Positions 36,953 through 46,088 of a stretch of DNA of 64,000 nt are shown here, piece after piece. The DNA is from Methylocaldum marinum (GTDB lineage Bacteria; Pseudomonadota; Gammaproteobacteria; Methylococcales; Methylococcaceae), in NCBI RefSeq assembly GCF_003584645.1, contig NZ_AP017928.1, positions 2,332,395 to 2,396,394 on the forward strand, written 5' to 3'. The position numbers and the translations under genes were made by a program. The notes under the pieces were generated by a model that did no database searches, was not told the DNA's origin, and saw only the letters and a program-made list of their open reading frames with translations. How positions within the stretch are numbered: the stretch's first letter is position 1; the number at the start of each line of letters is the position of its first letter.

Positions 36953-37067
36953 GATGGGTTACGCCGCTCGCAGCACAGCGAACGACGGCCGGCTTATACC
37001 GAAGCGCGCTAACCCATCCTGCGAACCCCCGGCTTCCATACCCCACCGAAAAATCCGTAGGATGGGT
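36953..37067. repeat. Dispersed-type GATGGGTTA / TAACCCATC inverted repeats
   Basis: GATGGGTTA (36953-36961) pairs with TAACCCATC (37010-37018). The overlapping ACCCATCCT (37012-37020) also pairs with AGGATGGGT (37059-37067). Alternate stems sharing one arm and this sequence type are familiar from dispersed palindromic repeats in proteobacterial intergenic regions. It lies between the PepSY gene and the IS. Confidence 0.5.
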
Positions 37068-37095
37068 AGAGCATTGGTAGATACTGTCTTAAGAA

Positions 37096-38052
37096 TCACG
37101 ATGCAAGCGCAAAATTGGGATTGAACGGTTGACCGGATTTAAGGACGCCGTAGGCGAGGACGAGGAGCTTGCGCATGGCGGCGCCCACGATGAGTTTGCC
37201 GTTCTTGCCTTGGGCTTTAAGGCGCTCGCAGAAGGCGCGGATCAGTGGGTTATGGCGCCGGGCGACGATGGCCGGCATGTAAAGGGCTTTGCGGAGCAAG
37301 GCATCGCCGGTTTTGGATAGACGGGTGTGGCCTTTCCATTTTCCGGACTGGTGCTCTTTGGGCGAGAGGCCGGCAAAGGCGGCGACGCTGCGCGCGTTTT
37401 CGAAGCGGTGAACGTCGCCCAGGGCGGCCAGCAGCACCGGGATCGTGGCATTGCCCAAGCCGGGAATGGTGTCGAGCAGGTCACGCCGTTGGCGGAGGTC
37501 CGGATCAGGGTCGATGTGCTCCCGGATGCGCTTTTGGGTCGCGGCGATCTCGGCATCGAGGGTGGCGAGCACGGCTTCGATGGAGGGGCGTACGGTGGGA
37601 TCGGCCCCGTCCAGGCGGTTGCGTTCCATCTGCCGCATCTCGAGGAGGCTCTCGAGCCGACGGACCAGCGCTTGTAATTGGCGCACGGCCAGCGGAGGCG
37701 GCTGCCAGAGCAGAGGTCTTTGGCTATGACAGAAGCGGGCGATGAGCTTGGCATCGGTCTTGTCGGTCTTGGTGCGGCTCAGTTCGGCTTGGCCGAAGGC
37801 GTGGATTTGGGCGGGGTTGACCACGCTGACGGCGAGGCCGTGGTCGACCAGGAACAGGGCCAAGCCCTCACCATAGCGGCCGGTGGCCTCCAGACACACG
37901 TGGGGCGCTGGGAAGGCCTGCAGCCAGGCCAGGAACGCCTTAAACCCTTCGGGCGTATTCTGGAAGACCTTGGTTTTGTACTTGCCGTTGCGTAGTGCGG
38001 CGGCGTCGAACTTGGCTTTGGCGATGTCGATACCGATGGGGGTGAACGTCAT
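37096..38052 (-). CDS. IS110-family transposase (DEDD recombinase)
   Basis: 318-residue IS110-type recombinase. The N-terminal RuvC-like DEDD domain opens with IGIDIAKAKFDAA (Asp9), followed by CLEATGRYGEGLA (Glu) and RTKTDKTDAKLIARF (two Asp). The C-terminal Tnp_20 domain holds IPGLGNATIPVLLAALGD and AFAGLSPKEHQSG. ATG 38052 has AAGGAG about 6 nt upstream; an in-frame extension to 38178 lies in the non-coding end. The gene looks intact, so the element may be active. Confidence 0.93.
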   Translation of the reverse strand: MTFTPIGIDIAKAKFDAAALRNGKYKTKVFQNTPEGFKAFLAWLQAFPAPHVCLEATGRYGEGLALFLVDHGLAVSVVNPAQIHAFGQAELSRTKTDKTDAKLIARFCHSQRPLLWQPPPLAVRQLQALVRRLESLLEMRQMERNRLDGADPTVRPSIEAVLATLDAEIAATQKRIREHIDPDPDLRQRRDLLDTIPGLGNATIPVLLAALGDVHRFENARSVAAFAGLSPKEHQSGKWKGHTRLSKTGDALLRKALYMPAIVARRHNPLIRAFCERLKAQGKNGKLIVGAAMRKLLVLAYGVLKSGQPFNPNFALAS

Positions 38053-38340
38053 GAAGTCTCCTTGGGGTTCGTTCGGGAACGATGAAGGGGCCGATCGCTC
38101 GGAACCGCTCCTGCCGGGTTCAGCCTTATCCATCCAGGGTTCTGCCCAAGGCAGCCCTACGATACTGTTCGAACTCAATGGCGAGGAAGGGACGCTGGGG
38201 GACGATCTACGGCGCGGGCTTCAGGCCCAAGGTCGGCAACGTCTTGCCCAGCGTCTGGGTCCGATGATCAGTCGGAGATTCTGCCTCTTGTGGAACGCAG
38301 AATCGAGATATAAGGTCGGCAATCCTTTGCCGACGACCTC
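37096..38340 (-). mobile_element. IS110-family insertion sequence (boundaries approximate)
   Basis: Consists of the DEDD transposase gene and its upstream non-coding end. IS110 elements lack terminal inverted repeats and reliable target duplications, so the ends cannot be fixed by eye. The element lies between the convergent PepSY and propeller genes and does not seem to interrupt either. Confidence 0.55.
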
Positions 38341-38390
38341 ATTGGCCCAATCGCACTCGCGAGTACCCGTACAGCAGGTATGAAAATGTT
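38053..38390 (-). other. Non-coding flank of the IS110 element, candidate bridge RNA region
   Basis: 338 nt upstream of the transposase with no credible gene. IS110-group elements encode a structured bridge RNA in the non-coding end upstream of the recombinase. Stems seen here include TCGTTC-GG-GAACGA (38069-38082) and GTCGGCAA-TCCT-TTGCCGAC (38315-38334). The 11-mer AAGGTCGGCAA occurs twice (38229-38239, 38312-38322). The RNA boundaries and guide loops were not determined. Confidence 0.4.
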
Positions 38391-39635
38391 CTAGCGGCCG
38401 GCACCATCGAGCGCAATCACCTTGAGCCCATCCGTCTCCGTAGACCAGGACACGTAAACCCGGTCGCCGTTGGCATGCAGGAAGGGATTGTCGGCCCCGC
38501 TCTCGGTCTCGGCCAGAATGCGCGGCTCGGTCCAATTCGCTCCGCCGTCGGTCGAGCGCATGGTCTTGAGCTGATTGTTCTTGCCGTCGAATTCCAGCCA
38601 GACCAAATCCACCCGCTGCCCTACGCTCAAGACGTGCGGGTGAGCCGGCATGGCCGCCGGATTCCCGATTTTGACGGGCCGCGTAAAGTGAGCGCCGATA
38701 TCGTCGGAATAGGCATAAAAAAGGCCCGTTGCGTCGGGCGCGGCACTGTACCAGGTCAAGTGATAACGCCCGTCCTTGGCGATCGACAGACCCGGTCCGT
38801 GGTGGGGACAACCTTCGATGTGCCAGTTTTCGTGCGTCACTCGAACCTGCCGGCCGGGTTTATCCCAATCGGCGAACTTGAGCAGCGCATGGTCGCGGAT
38901 GTTCTCGGGATAGACGTTTCGCCAAACGACCAGCGGCAAGCCGTCGATGTCGATGGCGGCCTGCAGCCGGCAGCACTGACAGGTGTAATCCGCCGCCTTG
39001 ACGTTCGGCTTGAAGCTCTTGCCGCCGTCGTCGGACCACGTGTAATACAGAGAAGACCCGTTGTAAGGCTGGTTCTTGGCCTTCGCGGCCTGGACATCCC
39101 GAGCATCCAGCCAGGCGATGAAGATCTTGCCGTCGCGGCTGACCGCCAGGCTGTCGAACGAATGGCCGATGATGTCCAGATTGTCGTTGACCGTGACCGG
39201 CTCGGAGAAGGTTCTTCCGCCATCCACCGAACGGGCGAAGCGGATATAACTGCTGAAGCGCTTTTCCAGTCCCTTCGTCCACGTAAGATAAATTTCCCCT
39301 CGTGGGCCGACCGCGATCTTGGGCCTGCTCTCGCCATGGGCCAGTACGTTTTCCGGTTCGCGATTCACCGCGACCGGCTTGCTCAGGGTCTTGCCGCCAT
39401 CCTTCGAGAACTGGACGTAAATTCGCCCCTGCTGGACCCATGAAAGCCATAACCGACCGTCGGCATCGAAGACCGCGCTGGGCGTCCGCGCGCATTTGGG
39501 CGTGGGCGCGGCCGCCGAATCCTTGCAATAAGCGGGTTGCGAAGAGGACGCGGCGCTCTCCTGCCCGGCCCAGACGAATTGGCTGGCCAGCGCCAGGGCC
39601 GGCAAGCCGATCAATCTGCAAAAAACATTCATCAC
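38391..39635 (-). CDS. Exported Asp-box (BNR/sialidase-like) propeller protein
   Basis: 414-residue secreted protein with a signal peptide ending FVWAGQ. At least four Asp boxes (SKDGGKTLS, SVDGGRTFS, SDDGGKSFK, STDGGANWT) mark a beta-propeller of the sialidase/BNR type. The catalytic Arg triad and Tyr/Glu of true sialidases are not evident, so a binding role is likelier. Unusual features are a Cys cluster (YTCQCCRLQA) and HENWHIEGCPHHGPG, whose Cys and His could bind metal. It lies 144 nt downstream of a TonB-dependent receptor on the same strand and is probably co-transcribed. Confidence 0.75.
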   Translation of the reverse strand: MMNVFCRLIGLPALALASQFVWAGQESAASSSQPAYCKDSAAAPTPKCARTPSAVFDADGRLWLSWVQQGRIYVQFSKDGGKTLSKPVAVNREPENVLAHGESRPKIAVGPRGEIYLTWTKGLEKRFSSYIRFARSVDGGRTFSEPVTVNDNLDIIGHSFDSLAVSRDGKIFIAWLDARDVQAAKAKNQPYNGSSLYYTWSDDGGKSFKPNVKAADYTCQCCRLQAAIDIDGLPLVVWRNVYPENIRDHALLKFADWDKPGRQVRVTHENWHIEGCPHHGPGLSIAKDGRYHLTWYSAAPDATGLFYAYSDDIGAHFTRPVKIGNPAAMPAHPHVLSVGQRVDLVWLEFDGKNNQLKTMRSTDGGANWTEPRILAETESGADNPFLHANGDRVYVSWSTETDGLKVIALDGAGR

Positions 39636-39779
39636 ATTTCACCTTTTCCGGGTTTGCATAACCTCAAACGGAAAATAACCGAGAATCCCCAATCGAGCCA
39701 GACGTGGGCTTCTCGAAGACACATGCAGCCGACGGCGGGCGAAGGACTGGGCCTCTCCCCACCGCCGGCCGCCAGGCGA

Positions 39780-42062
39780 TCAATAATCTATCGAGATGCC
39801 CCCGAAGATCGTACGGTCGAAGCCTGGATTCAGGATAGCCGTCCCTTCCCGAGTTGCCGTAGCAGCCACGCTCGTGCTGGCGACCCACTTTTCGTCCGTG
39901 AGGTTACGTCCTTCGACAAACACGTGGTAGCCAAGTTTATTGAACGTGTTCTTATAGCCGGCGCGGGCGCCGAACAAGGTATAAGCAGGCGCCCTGAGGG
40001 TGTTGGCGTAGTCCACGTAATAATTGCTGGTCATGCGGATGTTCGGACCGATGTAGAATCCGGACGGGTGTTCGTAAATCGCTTCCGCGCCCCCGAAATG
40101 ATGCGGCACGCCCGGAATGTAGTTGTCCCCGTGGAGGGCATCATTGTCATATAGAAAGCGCTGGTAGGTATAAGTCAAGCGCATCCGCAAGAGGTCGTCA
40201 CCCATCAAGCCCAATGGAATCAGGGCGCCGGTACCGACTTCCACACCCGTGTGGGTGGTCTTGTCGGCATTGCTGGTGCCGGACTGCACGGCCGAACCGG
40301 GCAATAGCGCGTTGAGAATCTCGTTATTGATCCAGGAATGGTAGACCGCCAAGTCCCAGTTGAAGATGCCGGCTTCACCGCGGGTTCCCACTTCGATGGT
40401 CGTCCCTTCTTGTGCGTCCAGGGCGGATTCGTTGCCCAACTGATTCAGGCGAGGATCGCGGAAAGCCAATTGGGAGTTGGTCGGCGGCTCGTAGCTGCGG
40501 CTGAAATTGGCGTAGAATTGCTGCTTTTCGGTCGCCTGCCAGATCAGGCCCACCTTGGGACTGAACGCGGTGTACCAGCGCGACGCGTCGGTCTCGAGGG
40601 CGTTGTTGACGCTCGACGTCGGCACGAAGAAATCGGTCAGGCTGCGCCGCTTGGCATGAATGAACTGCCCCCCCACCACCAGGTCCAGGGTGGAGGTCAG
40701 CGCGAAACGGTCCTCCGCGAAAATTTCGATATTGAACGCCTCGCTTTTCGCATTATTCAGTTTGGTGCCGATCTCCGCACCGGGCAGGGTATTGTCCACC
40801 GTGCCGTAGGATTTGCCCCAGCCGAAAAATCCGCCCACCACGAAGTTGTTGCGCGAACCAAACAGCGATCCGTCGTGGGTGAAACGCCAACTGAGGCCGG
40901 CATCCTGCTGCCGGTTGCGGTTGAACGACCCCACCAGATTGCCGTAACCGATCAAAAGGCCGCCGCAGGCCGGGTCATTGATCGTCACGATACCCTCTGA
41001 GTCGGGCGTTCCCCGGCACGGTGCTCTCGTCGAATTAAAAGGCGACAAGGGATGCCACAAGCGGCGATTTTCGTACCATGCCCCCACCGTCAGCACATCA
41101 TCGGGCGTGAATTTGATGGTGTGCCGGACATCGCCGCGCAAGGTATCGAGATTGCGTTGAACATCGAGCGTATTGAACTTATTGAAGAACGCTCCGGGTG
41201 ACACACCATCCTGAGCCTGATAAGGATCGTCGTAATACTGATCGAACGTAAGAGATCCCGGCAACTGGAGTCGGTTCTTGCTGGCGAACAGATGTACGCG
41301 AGTCTCCTGGTCCTCGCTCCAGCGGTAACCGAAATTGGCGTAGCCTCTGGAAATATCCTCCTCGCTATGGTCCCGGAAACTATTGTTATAAGTGCCGGTA
41401 TAGGAAACGAAATAATCGAGATCCTCGTTCAGCACGCCGCCGACCATCAATTGAGGCCGGTAATAATCATACGACCCGGTGACGAAGCTCGCATGGATAC
41501 CGGGCGTATTGCGGCCGTTGCGCGAGACGAAGTTCACCGCTCCGCCCAGGAAGGCCGACCCGTATTGCAGGGCGTTGGAACCGCGGTAAACCTCCGTGTA
41601 TAGCGCGTTCATCGGTTCCAGCAGCTCGGGGTTCGTGAAGCCGTCGGTTCCCGTGAGCGGCAAGCCGTCACGCAGATAACGCAGGCCAACCGAGCCGTAG
41701 GTCAGGGATGTTCCCTGCCCGCGCACCAGGATGCGGGTTTCGGAATTGCCGTAGCGGCTTTGCGCGAAAACCCCCGGCGAATAGCTCAGAACATCGGCCA
41801 CGCCGCCCGGGGTCGGCCGGGTGCGATATTCATCGGAATGAATGAAGGTGGTTGCGCCCGGCACCTGGGAAAGCCTGTACCTGGCCGTCTCCGCGCTGGG
41901 GGTCGTCAGCGATTCTTCAATTTCTTCGGGCGCCGTCACTTCGATCGTCTGCAAGCGATGTTCTTCCGCATGTTCGGCCGCTGCCGGCGCTGCCAACAAC
42001 AAGTTCACGCTGAAAATCGCCACTCCGGCACGAACGGGCGACATTGATAATTCTTTCGGCAT
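39780..42062 (-). CDS. TonB-dependent outer-membrane receptor
   Basis: 760-residue receptor. A signal peptide ends in APAAAE; a TonB box candidate is QTIEVTAP. The plug domain has SQVPGATTFI, GGVADVLSYSPGVF, ETRILVRGQG and EVYRGSNALQYGSAFLGGAVNFVSR; the barrel follows to a C-terminal Phe/Tyr-containing strand (DRTIFGGISIDY). This resembles siderophore or metal-complex receptors of the FecA type; the ligand is unknown. ATG 42062 is chosen because the extension to 42413 lacks a signal peptide. Divergent tonB-exbB-exbD lies 558 nt away. Confidence 0.92.
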   Translation of the reverse strand: MPKELSMSPVRAGVAIFSVNLLLAAPAAAEHAEEHRLQTIEVTAPEEIEESLTTPSAETARYRLSQVPGATTFIHSDEYRTRPTPGGVADVLSYSPGVFAQSRYGNSETRILVRGQGTSLTYGSVGLRYLRDGLPLTGTDGFTNPELLEPMNALYTEVYRGSNALQYGSAFLGGAVNFVSRNGRNTPGIHASFVTGSYDYYRPQLMVGGVLNEDLDYFVSYTGTYNNSFRDHSEEDISRGYANFGYRWSEDQETRVHLFASKNRLQLPGSLTFDQYYDDPYQAQDGVSPGAFFNKFNTLDVQRNLDTLRGDVRHTIKFTPDDVLTVGAWYENRRLWHPLSPFNSTRAPCRGTPDSEGIVTINDPACGGLLIGYGNLVGSFNRNRQQDAGLSWRFTHDGSLFGSRNNFVVGGFFGWGKSYGTVDNTLPGAEIGTKLNNAKSEAFNIEIFAEDRFALTSTLDLVVGGQFIHAKRRSLTDFFVPTSSVNNALETDASRWYTAFSPKVGLIWQATEKQQFYANFSRSYEPPTNSQLAFRDPRLNQLGNESALDAQEGTTIEVGTRGEAGIFNWDLAVYHSWINNEILNALLPGSAVQSGTSNADKTTHTGVEVGTGALIPLGLMGDDLLRMRLTYTYQRFLYDNDALHGDNYIPGVPHHFGGAEAIYEHPSGFYIGPNIRMTSNYYVDYANTLRAPAYTLFGARAGYKNTFNKLGYHVFVEGRNLTDEKWVASTSVAATATREGTAILNPGFDRTIFGGISIDY

Positions 42063-42188
42063 TTTCGTATTTTCATTTCTTGTTAGACCGGAATGCCTAT
42101 TAAAGAAAAATCCGTGCCAAACCAAGACTCTCAGCCGGCGTACCGCTTCCTTATATGAAACCCGCCACCGCCAGACCGATACTGCGTT

Positions 42189-42214
42189 ATATGACACACT
42201 CAAATGCGTCATAT
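42189..42214. promoter_or_regulatory. Inverted repeat ATATGAC-N12-GTCATAT, candidate operator
   Basis: ATATGAC (42189-42195) and GTCATAT (42208-42214) are exact reverse complements. The site lies 127 nt upstream of the receptor start. The regulator is unknown. Confidence 0.35.
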
Positions 42215-42549
42215 GCCAAAGACCATGACCGTCAGATCGCTGTTCCCGCGCGGACGGACCCGCATAAGCATCCGTAAAACTCGCCTTCAAGGATCGAGTA
42301 GAATACATCGCCGCACTGTCATACCTATGACCCGGGCATGTTTCAGATGCGAAACAGCAATCGGTAACGTGCGTTAAATCACACAATCTATCCGACGTGA
42401 TTAGCCCGCTCATAAATGAGGCCCGGATCTTGCTTTACCGTATTCAATCCAACGCGAGATCAATAGATTTTTTACCGCGGACCGACCCATGACACCGGCA
42501 ATGTCGGGCCAAGCTTGATACATGTATGTAAAATACCCACGCAGTAAAT

Positions 42550-42573
42550 ATTCTCGTTATTGTTTTCGTTATC
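42550..42573 (-). promoter_or_regulatory. Tandem GATAAT-like hexamers upstream of tonB, possible Fur-type site
   Basis: On the minus strand the hexamers read GATAAC, GAAAAC, AATAAC, GAGAAT. Fur boxes are described as arrays of GATAAT-like hexamers, and the best 19-nt alignment matches about 12 positions. It lies 48 nt upstream of the tonB ATG. Confidence 0.3.
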
Positions 42574-42620
42574 CCGACTGCCTCGCGCTTCTACCCAACC
42601 ATCACCCCGTGCATCTATCT

Positions 42621-43340
42621 ATGACTTCGACGTCCGCCGACACCAAAAAAGGATGGCGCACGTGGCTGGAGACCGCTACTTCGATTGCTGCGGCAGCGGC
42701 ATTGCATGCCGCGGTCTGGGCAGCCTGGCTTGCCGCTCCCACGCACCGCGAACCGGAAGTGACCCCGCCGCAAATACTGGAAGTTTCGCTGGTCGCGGCA
42801 CAGCCGGAAGCGAGTCCCGCACCGCCCCAGCCGCAGGTGCAGCCGCCGAAACCGGAACCCAAGCCAGAAGAGCCGGCACCGAAAAAGCCGGAGAAACCTA
42901 AACCCAAACCGAAGCCGAAGCCTAAACCCAAGCCGAAGCCGGCAGCGAAGCCTGATCCTACGCCGGCGCCCGAGCCGGAGCCGCCTCAAGCGGCAGCACC
43001 CAGCACGGCAACGGCACCGGTCCAGGCGAAGCCGGCGGCGCCCGCTGCCGCGCCGTTCGTGGAAGCCTCTTACAAGGCTCCCGGGCTAAACAATCCTCCG
43101 ACGCGCTATCCGCGGGTCGCACTCGAGCGGCGCTGGGAAGGCAAGGTCACGCTGCGGGTTCAAGTCATGCCAAACGGCTCGGCGGGCGAAATTAAAGTCG
43201 AAGCCAGCAGCGGCCATAAGATTCTGGACCATGCGACCGTGGATCAAGTCAAGAACTGGCGCTTCATCCCGGCGCGCCGGGGCGACCGGGCCGTGGTCAG
43301 CTGGGTAATCGTCCCCATTGAATACAAACTTAAACGATGA
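42621..43340 (+). CDS. tonB: TonB energy-transducing protein
   Basis: 239-residue TonB. It has an N-terminal membrane anchor (~20-38, SIAAAAALHAAVWAAWLAA), a long periplasmic Pro/Lys/Glu-rich spacer including seven consecutive Lys-Pro pairs, and a C-terminal domain RYPRVALERRWEGKVTLRVQVMPNGSAGEIKVEASSGHKILD that contacts receptors. ATG 42621 is chosen; GTG 42609 would add four residues. Followed by exbB and exbD, so a complete energising complex is encoded next to its probable receptor. Confidence 0.95.
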   Translation: MTSTSADTKKGWRTWLETATSIAAAAALHAAVWAAWLAAPTHREPEVTPPQILEVSLVAAQPEASPAPPQPQVQPPKPEPKPEEPAPKKPEKPKPKPKPKPKPKPKPAAKPDPTPAPEPEPPQAAAPSTATAPVQAKPAAPAAAPFVEASYKAPGLNNPPTRYPRVALERRWEGKVTLRVQVMPNGSAGEIKVEASSGHKILDHATVDQVKNWRFIPARRGDRAVVSWVIVPIEYKLKR

Positions 43341-43353
43341 GAAAGGTTGTCGC

Positions 43354-44016
43354 ATGATTCACGTATCTTCCACCGATATCGTTCAGATCACCTTAGGGGT
43401 GCTGGTCGCGTTTTCAGTCATCACCTGGAGCATCATCTTTTTCAAAATCTGGACGCTCTGGCATTCCGGGCTACGCAATCGCGGCTACAGCAAAGCCTTC
43501 TGGGCGGCATCCGACCTATCCGCCGCTTCGGGTCTCGAACACTCGAGCAGCGCCCTGGGCCGCATCGCCGGGGCCGGCTTCGGCGTGCTCAAGGACATGC
43601 GCAGCCATACCTCGCGCATCCTGGAATGGAGCGGCGACATCGAGTCGATTTTGGAACGATCCCTGCGCCAGCAGATCAACCGCGAGCGCAAGGACTTGGA
43701 GCAAGGACTGTCCATGCTCGCCAGCATCGGCAGTACGGCGCCGTTCGTCGGGCTGTTCGGCACGGTCTGGGGCATCATGCACGCCTTGCAGGATATCGGC
43801 GAGGCCAAATCGGCCAGCCTCGACGTGGTCGCCGGCCCCATCGGGGAGGCCCTGGTCGCCACGGCAATAGGCATCGCAGCCGCCATTCCGGCGGTGTTGG
43901 CCTACAATTACTTCCTCAGGCGCATCAAGCTGGCCGAGGCCGACCTTGAATATTTCGCCACCGATTTTCTCAACCTCGCCGTAAAAACCGGTCTTAGAAC
44001 CGACGGGAGCGAATGA
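43354..44016 (+). CDS. exbB: ExbB proton-channel subunit
   Basis: 220-residue MotA/TolQ/ExbB family protein. Three membrane helices are visible: [41 protein letters not shown] and [26 protein letters not shown], the last two being the conserved pore helices. ATG 43354 has GAGAAAGG upstream and lies 13 nt after tonB. It overlaps exbD by 4 nt. Confidence 0.95.
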   Translation: MIHVSSTDIVQITLGVLVAFSVITWSIIFFKIWTLWHSGLRNRGYSKAFWAASDLSAASGLEHSSSALGRIAGAGFGVLKDMRSHTSRILEWSGDIESILERSLRQQINRERKDLEQGLSMLASIGSTAPFVGLFGTVWGIMHALQDIGEAKSASLDVVAGPIGEALVATAIGIAAAIPAVLAYNYFLRRIKLAEADLEYFATDFLNLAVKTGLRTDGSE

Positions 44017-44426
44017 CCATGGGATTCAAGACCGATTCCTCATCCGACCGGGATGCCATGAGCGAAATCAACGTGACGCCGCTGGTCGACGTCATGCTGG
44101 TATTGCTGGTCGTATTCATCGTCACCGCACCGCTGTTGACCCAGGCAGTGAAAGTCGATCTGCCGAAGACCGAGAAAACGGATCCTGCCCCGGACGAGCA
44201 CCTCGCTACCATCGCCATCGATGCCCAGGGCCAGATCACCCTGAACGACCAGCCGCAGCCGCTGGAGGCGCTGGAGCAACAGCTACGCGATCTGCAACTG
44301 GCCGATCCGGAACTGATCGTGCAGTTTCATGCCGACACCGCCGTCCCCTACGGCCGGGTGGCGGAAGCCATGGCCGTCGCCCACAAGGCCGGTATCACAA
44401 AGCTCGCGTTCGTCACCCGGGAGTGA
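44013..44426 (+). CDS. exbD: ExbD proton-channel subunit
   Basis: 137-residue partner of ExbB with a single helix, INVTPLVDVMLVLLVVFIVTAPLL, that carries the proton-relay Asp in LVDVML. The periplasmic domain follows (LATIAIDAQGQITLNDQPQPLEALEQQL). ATG 44013 overlaps the exbB stop; ATG 44019 has better spacing from GGGAG and is equally possible. Confidence 0.95.
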   Translation: MTMGFKTDSSSDRDAMSEINVTPLVDVMLVLLVVFIVTAPLLTQAVKVDLPKTEKTDPAPDEHLATIAIDAQGQITLNDQPQPLEALEQQLRDLQLADPELIVQFHADTAVPYGRVAEAMAVAHKAGITKLAFVTRE

Positions 44427-44541
44427 CCGCTTCTAGCGCCTGCCCCGGCCCGGCCGCCGCATACATCGGACCCCGCGAAAAACCCGAATTCGCCATGCAA
44501 AATTCATGGCATAATTGCTTTATTTTGAGCAGTTCACACGC

Positions 44542-45552
44542 ATGACGTCGAGCTTACAGCGCGCAGCCTTCGCCGGGACCTACGACGACGAGAGCCTCTG
44601 CGGAAGCGGCCTCATGGTCGTACGGGCCGAAGCCGAGGCAGTGGCCGCCCTGGCCGGGCGCATCGACGCTTATTTTGCGGCAGCTTGCAAGCTCATCCTG
44701 GCCTGCAACGGCCGTGTCGTCGTGACCGGGATGGGAAAATCGGGCCACATCGGCGGCAAGATCGCCGCTACGCTGGCAAGTACCGGCACCCCGGCTTTTT
44801 TTGTACACCCCGGCGAGGCCAGCCACGGCGACTTCGGCATGATCACCGCACAGGATGTGGTTCTCGCCTTGTCAAATTCGGGAGAGACGCCAGAGATCCT
44901 GGCCATCCTGCACCTCATCAAGCGGCTCGACGTTCCTTTGATAAGCATGACGGGAAACCCGAAATCCACGCTTGCCCGGCAGTCGCAAGTCCATATCGAC
45001 ACATCGGTTAGAGAGGAGGCCTGCCCGCTAGGCCTTGCCCCCACCTCGAGCACGACCGCGACACTGGCAATGGGAGATGCCTTGTCCGTGGCGCTATTGG
45101 AAGCCCGGGGATTCACTCGCGAGGATTTCGCATTCGCCCATCCCGGCGGCAGTCTCGGAAGGCGTTTGCTGACCCGGATACAAGACATCATGCATACCGG
45201 CCCGGAAATTCCATCGGTACCGGAAACCGCCCTGGTGCGCGACGCCGTTCTGGAAATGACTGCCAAGAAGCTCGGAATGACCGCCGTGGTCGATGGGCGC
45301 TATCGCGTGCTCGGCATCTTTACCGACGGCGACCTGCGGCGGTTGTTCGAAAAGGCCGGCGACATCCACACCACCCCGATCAACGAAGTCATGACTCGCT
45401 TCTGCACCAGAGTCTCGCCCGAACTGTTGGCCGCGGAATCGGTGCGCATCATGGAGGAAAAGCGGATCAGCGCGCTTTTGGTCGTGGACGACGACAACCG
45501 CCTGATCGGCGCGCTCAACATGCACGATTTATTGAGAGCGGGAGTGGTTTGA
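44542..45552 (+). CDS. kdsD: Arabinose-5-phosphate isomerase
   Basis: Makes D-arabinose 5-phosphate from ribulose 5-phosphate for KDO synthesis. It has 336 residues: SIS domain ([44 protein letters not shown]) followed by two CBS domains ([12 protein letters not shown]..., [13 protein letters not shown]...). It is the first gene of a run to rapZ. ATG 44542 agrees with relatives; an upstream in-frame start at 44515 is rejected. Confidence 0.95.
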   Translation: MTSSLQRAAFAGTYDDESLCGSGLMVVRAEAEAVAALAGRIDAYFAAACKLILACNGRVVVTGMGKSGHIGGKIAATLASTGTPAFFVHPGEASHGDFGMITAQDVVLALSNSGETPEILAILHLIKRLDVPLISMTGNPKSTLARQSQVHIDTSVREEACPLGLAPTSSTTATLAMGDALSVALLEARGFTREDFAFAHPGGSLGRRLLTRIQDIMHTGPEIPSVPETALVRDAVLEMTAKKLGMTAVVDGRYRVLGIFTDGDLRRLFEKAGDIHTTPINEVMTRFCTRVSPELLAAESVRIMEEKRISALLVVDDDNRLIGALNMHDLLRAGVV

Positions 45553-46088
45553 TGCCTGTGCGCGCTTCTCAAGACGTGTTGGCACGCGCAGCCGCAATCC
45601 GACTGGTCATTTTCGACGTCGACGGCGTTTTGACCGACGGCAGGCTTTTCTTCGACCAGCAAGGCCGGGAATACAAGAGCTTCCATGCCCGCGACGGCCA
45701 TGGCATCAAGCTGCTCCAGGGAACCGGCGTGGCCACCGCGGTCATATCCGGCCGCCGGTCGGAGTCGGTAGCGCTGCGCATGGAGAGCCTTGGCGTTAAC
45801 CATGTCTATCAGGGCTATAAAGATAAACTTGAGGCATTCGATCATCTTCGCCAGTCCTTGGCACTGCCTCCCGAAAAGATTGCCCATGTCGGTGACGATC
45901 TGCTGGATCTGGCGATCATGCGGCGGGTCGGATTGGCAGTGGCGGTAGCCGACGCCCATTTCAGCGTGCGGGAGCATGCCCATTGGGTGACGGCCACTCC
46001 CGGCGGAGCGGGAGCCGCGCGGGACGTATGCGATCTCGTCATGCTTGCCCAGGGAACCTTGCAGGGCGTGATCGAGAGCCACTTCTAA
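45552..46088 (+). CDS. kdsC: KDO-8-phosphate phosphatase
   Basis: 178-residue HAD phosphatase giving free KDO for lipid A inner core. HAD motif I is FDVDGVLTDG; motif III Lys and motif IV GDDLLDLAIMRRVGLAVAVADA are intact. ATG 45552 shares one base with the kdsD stop (TGATG). The stop overlaps lptC by one base. Confidence 0.95.
   Translation: MPVRASQDVLARAAAIRLVIFDVDGVLTDGRLFFDQQGREYKSFHARDGHGIKLLQGTGVATAVISGRRSESVALRMESLGVNHVYQGYKDKLEAFDHLRQSLALPPEKIAHVGDDLLDLAIMRRVGLAVAVADAHFSVREHAHWVTATPGGAGAARDVCDLVMLAQGTLQGVIESHF

Larger units (their letters stand above)
42063..42620. other. Long divergent intergenic region of the TonB locus
   Basis: 558 nt without a credible gene, containing the promoters for the receptor (minus) and for tonB-exbB-exbD (plus). 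Two candidate binding sites in it are listed separately (42189-42214 and 42550-42573). No riboswitch fold was recognised. Confidence 0.5.

Noticed and set aside
38391..39635. Calling the Asp-box protein a true sialidase
   Set aside because: Asp boxes are present, but the catalytic Arg triad and nucleophile could not be located.
44507..44518. TGGC...TTGC sequence upstream of kdsD resembling a sigma-54 promoter
   Set aside because: The GG to GC spacing is 7 nt where 10 is required.
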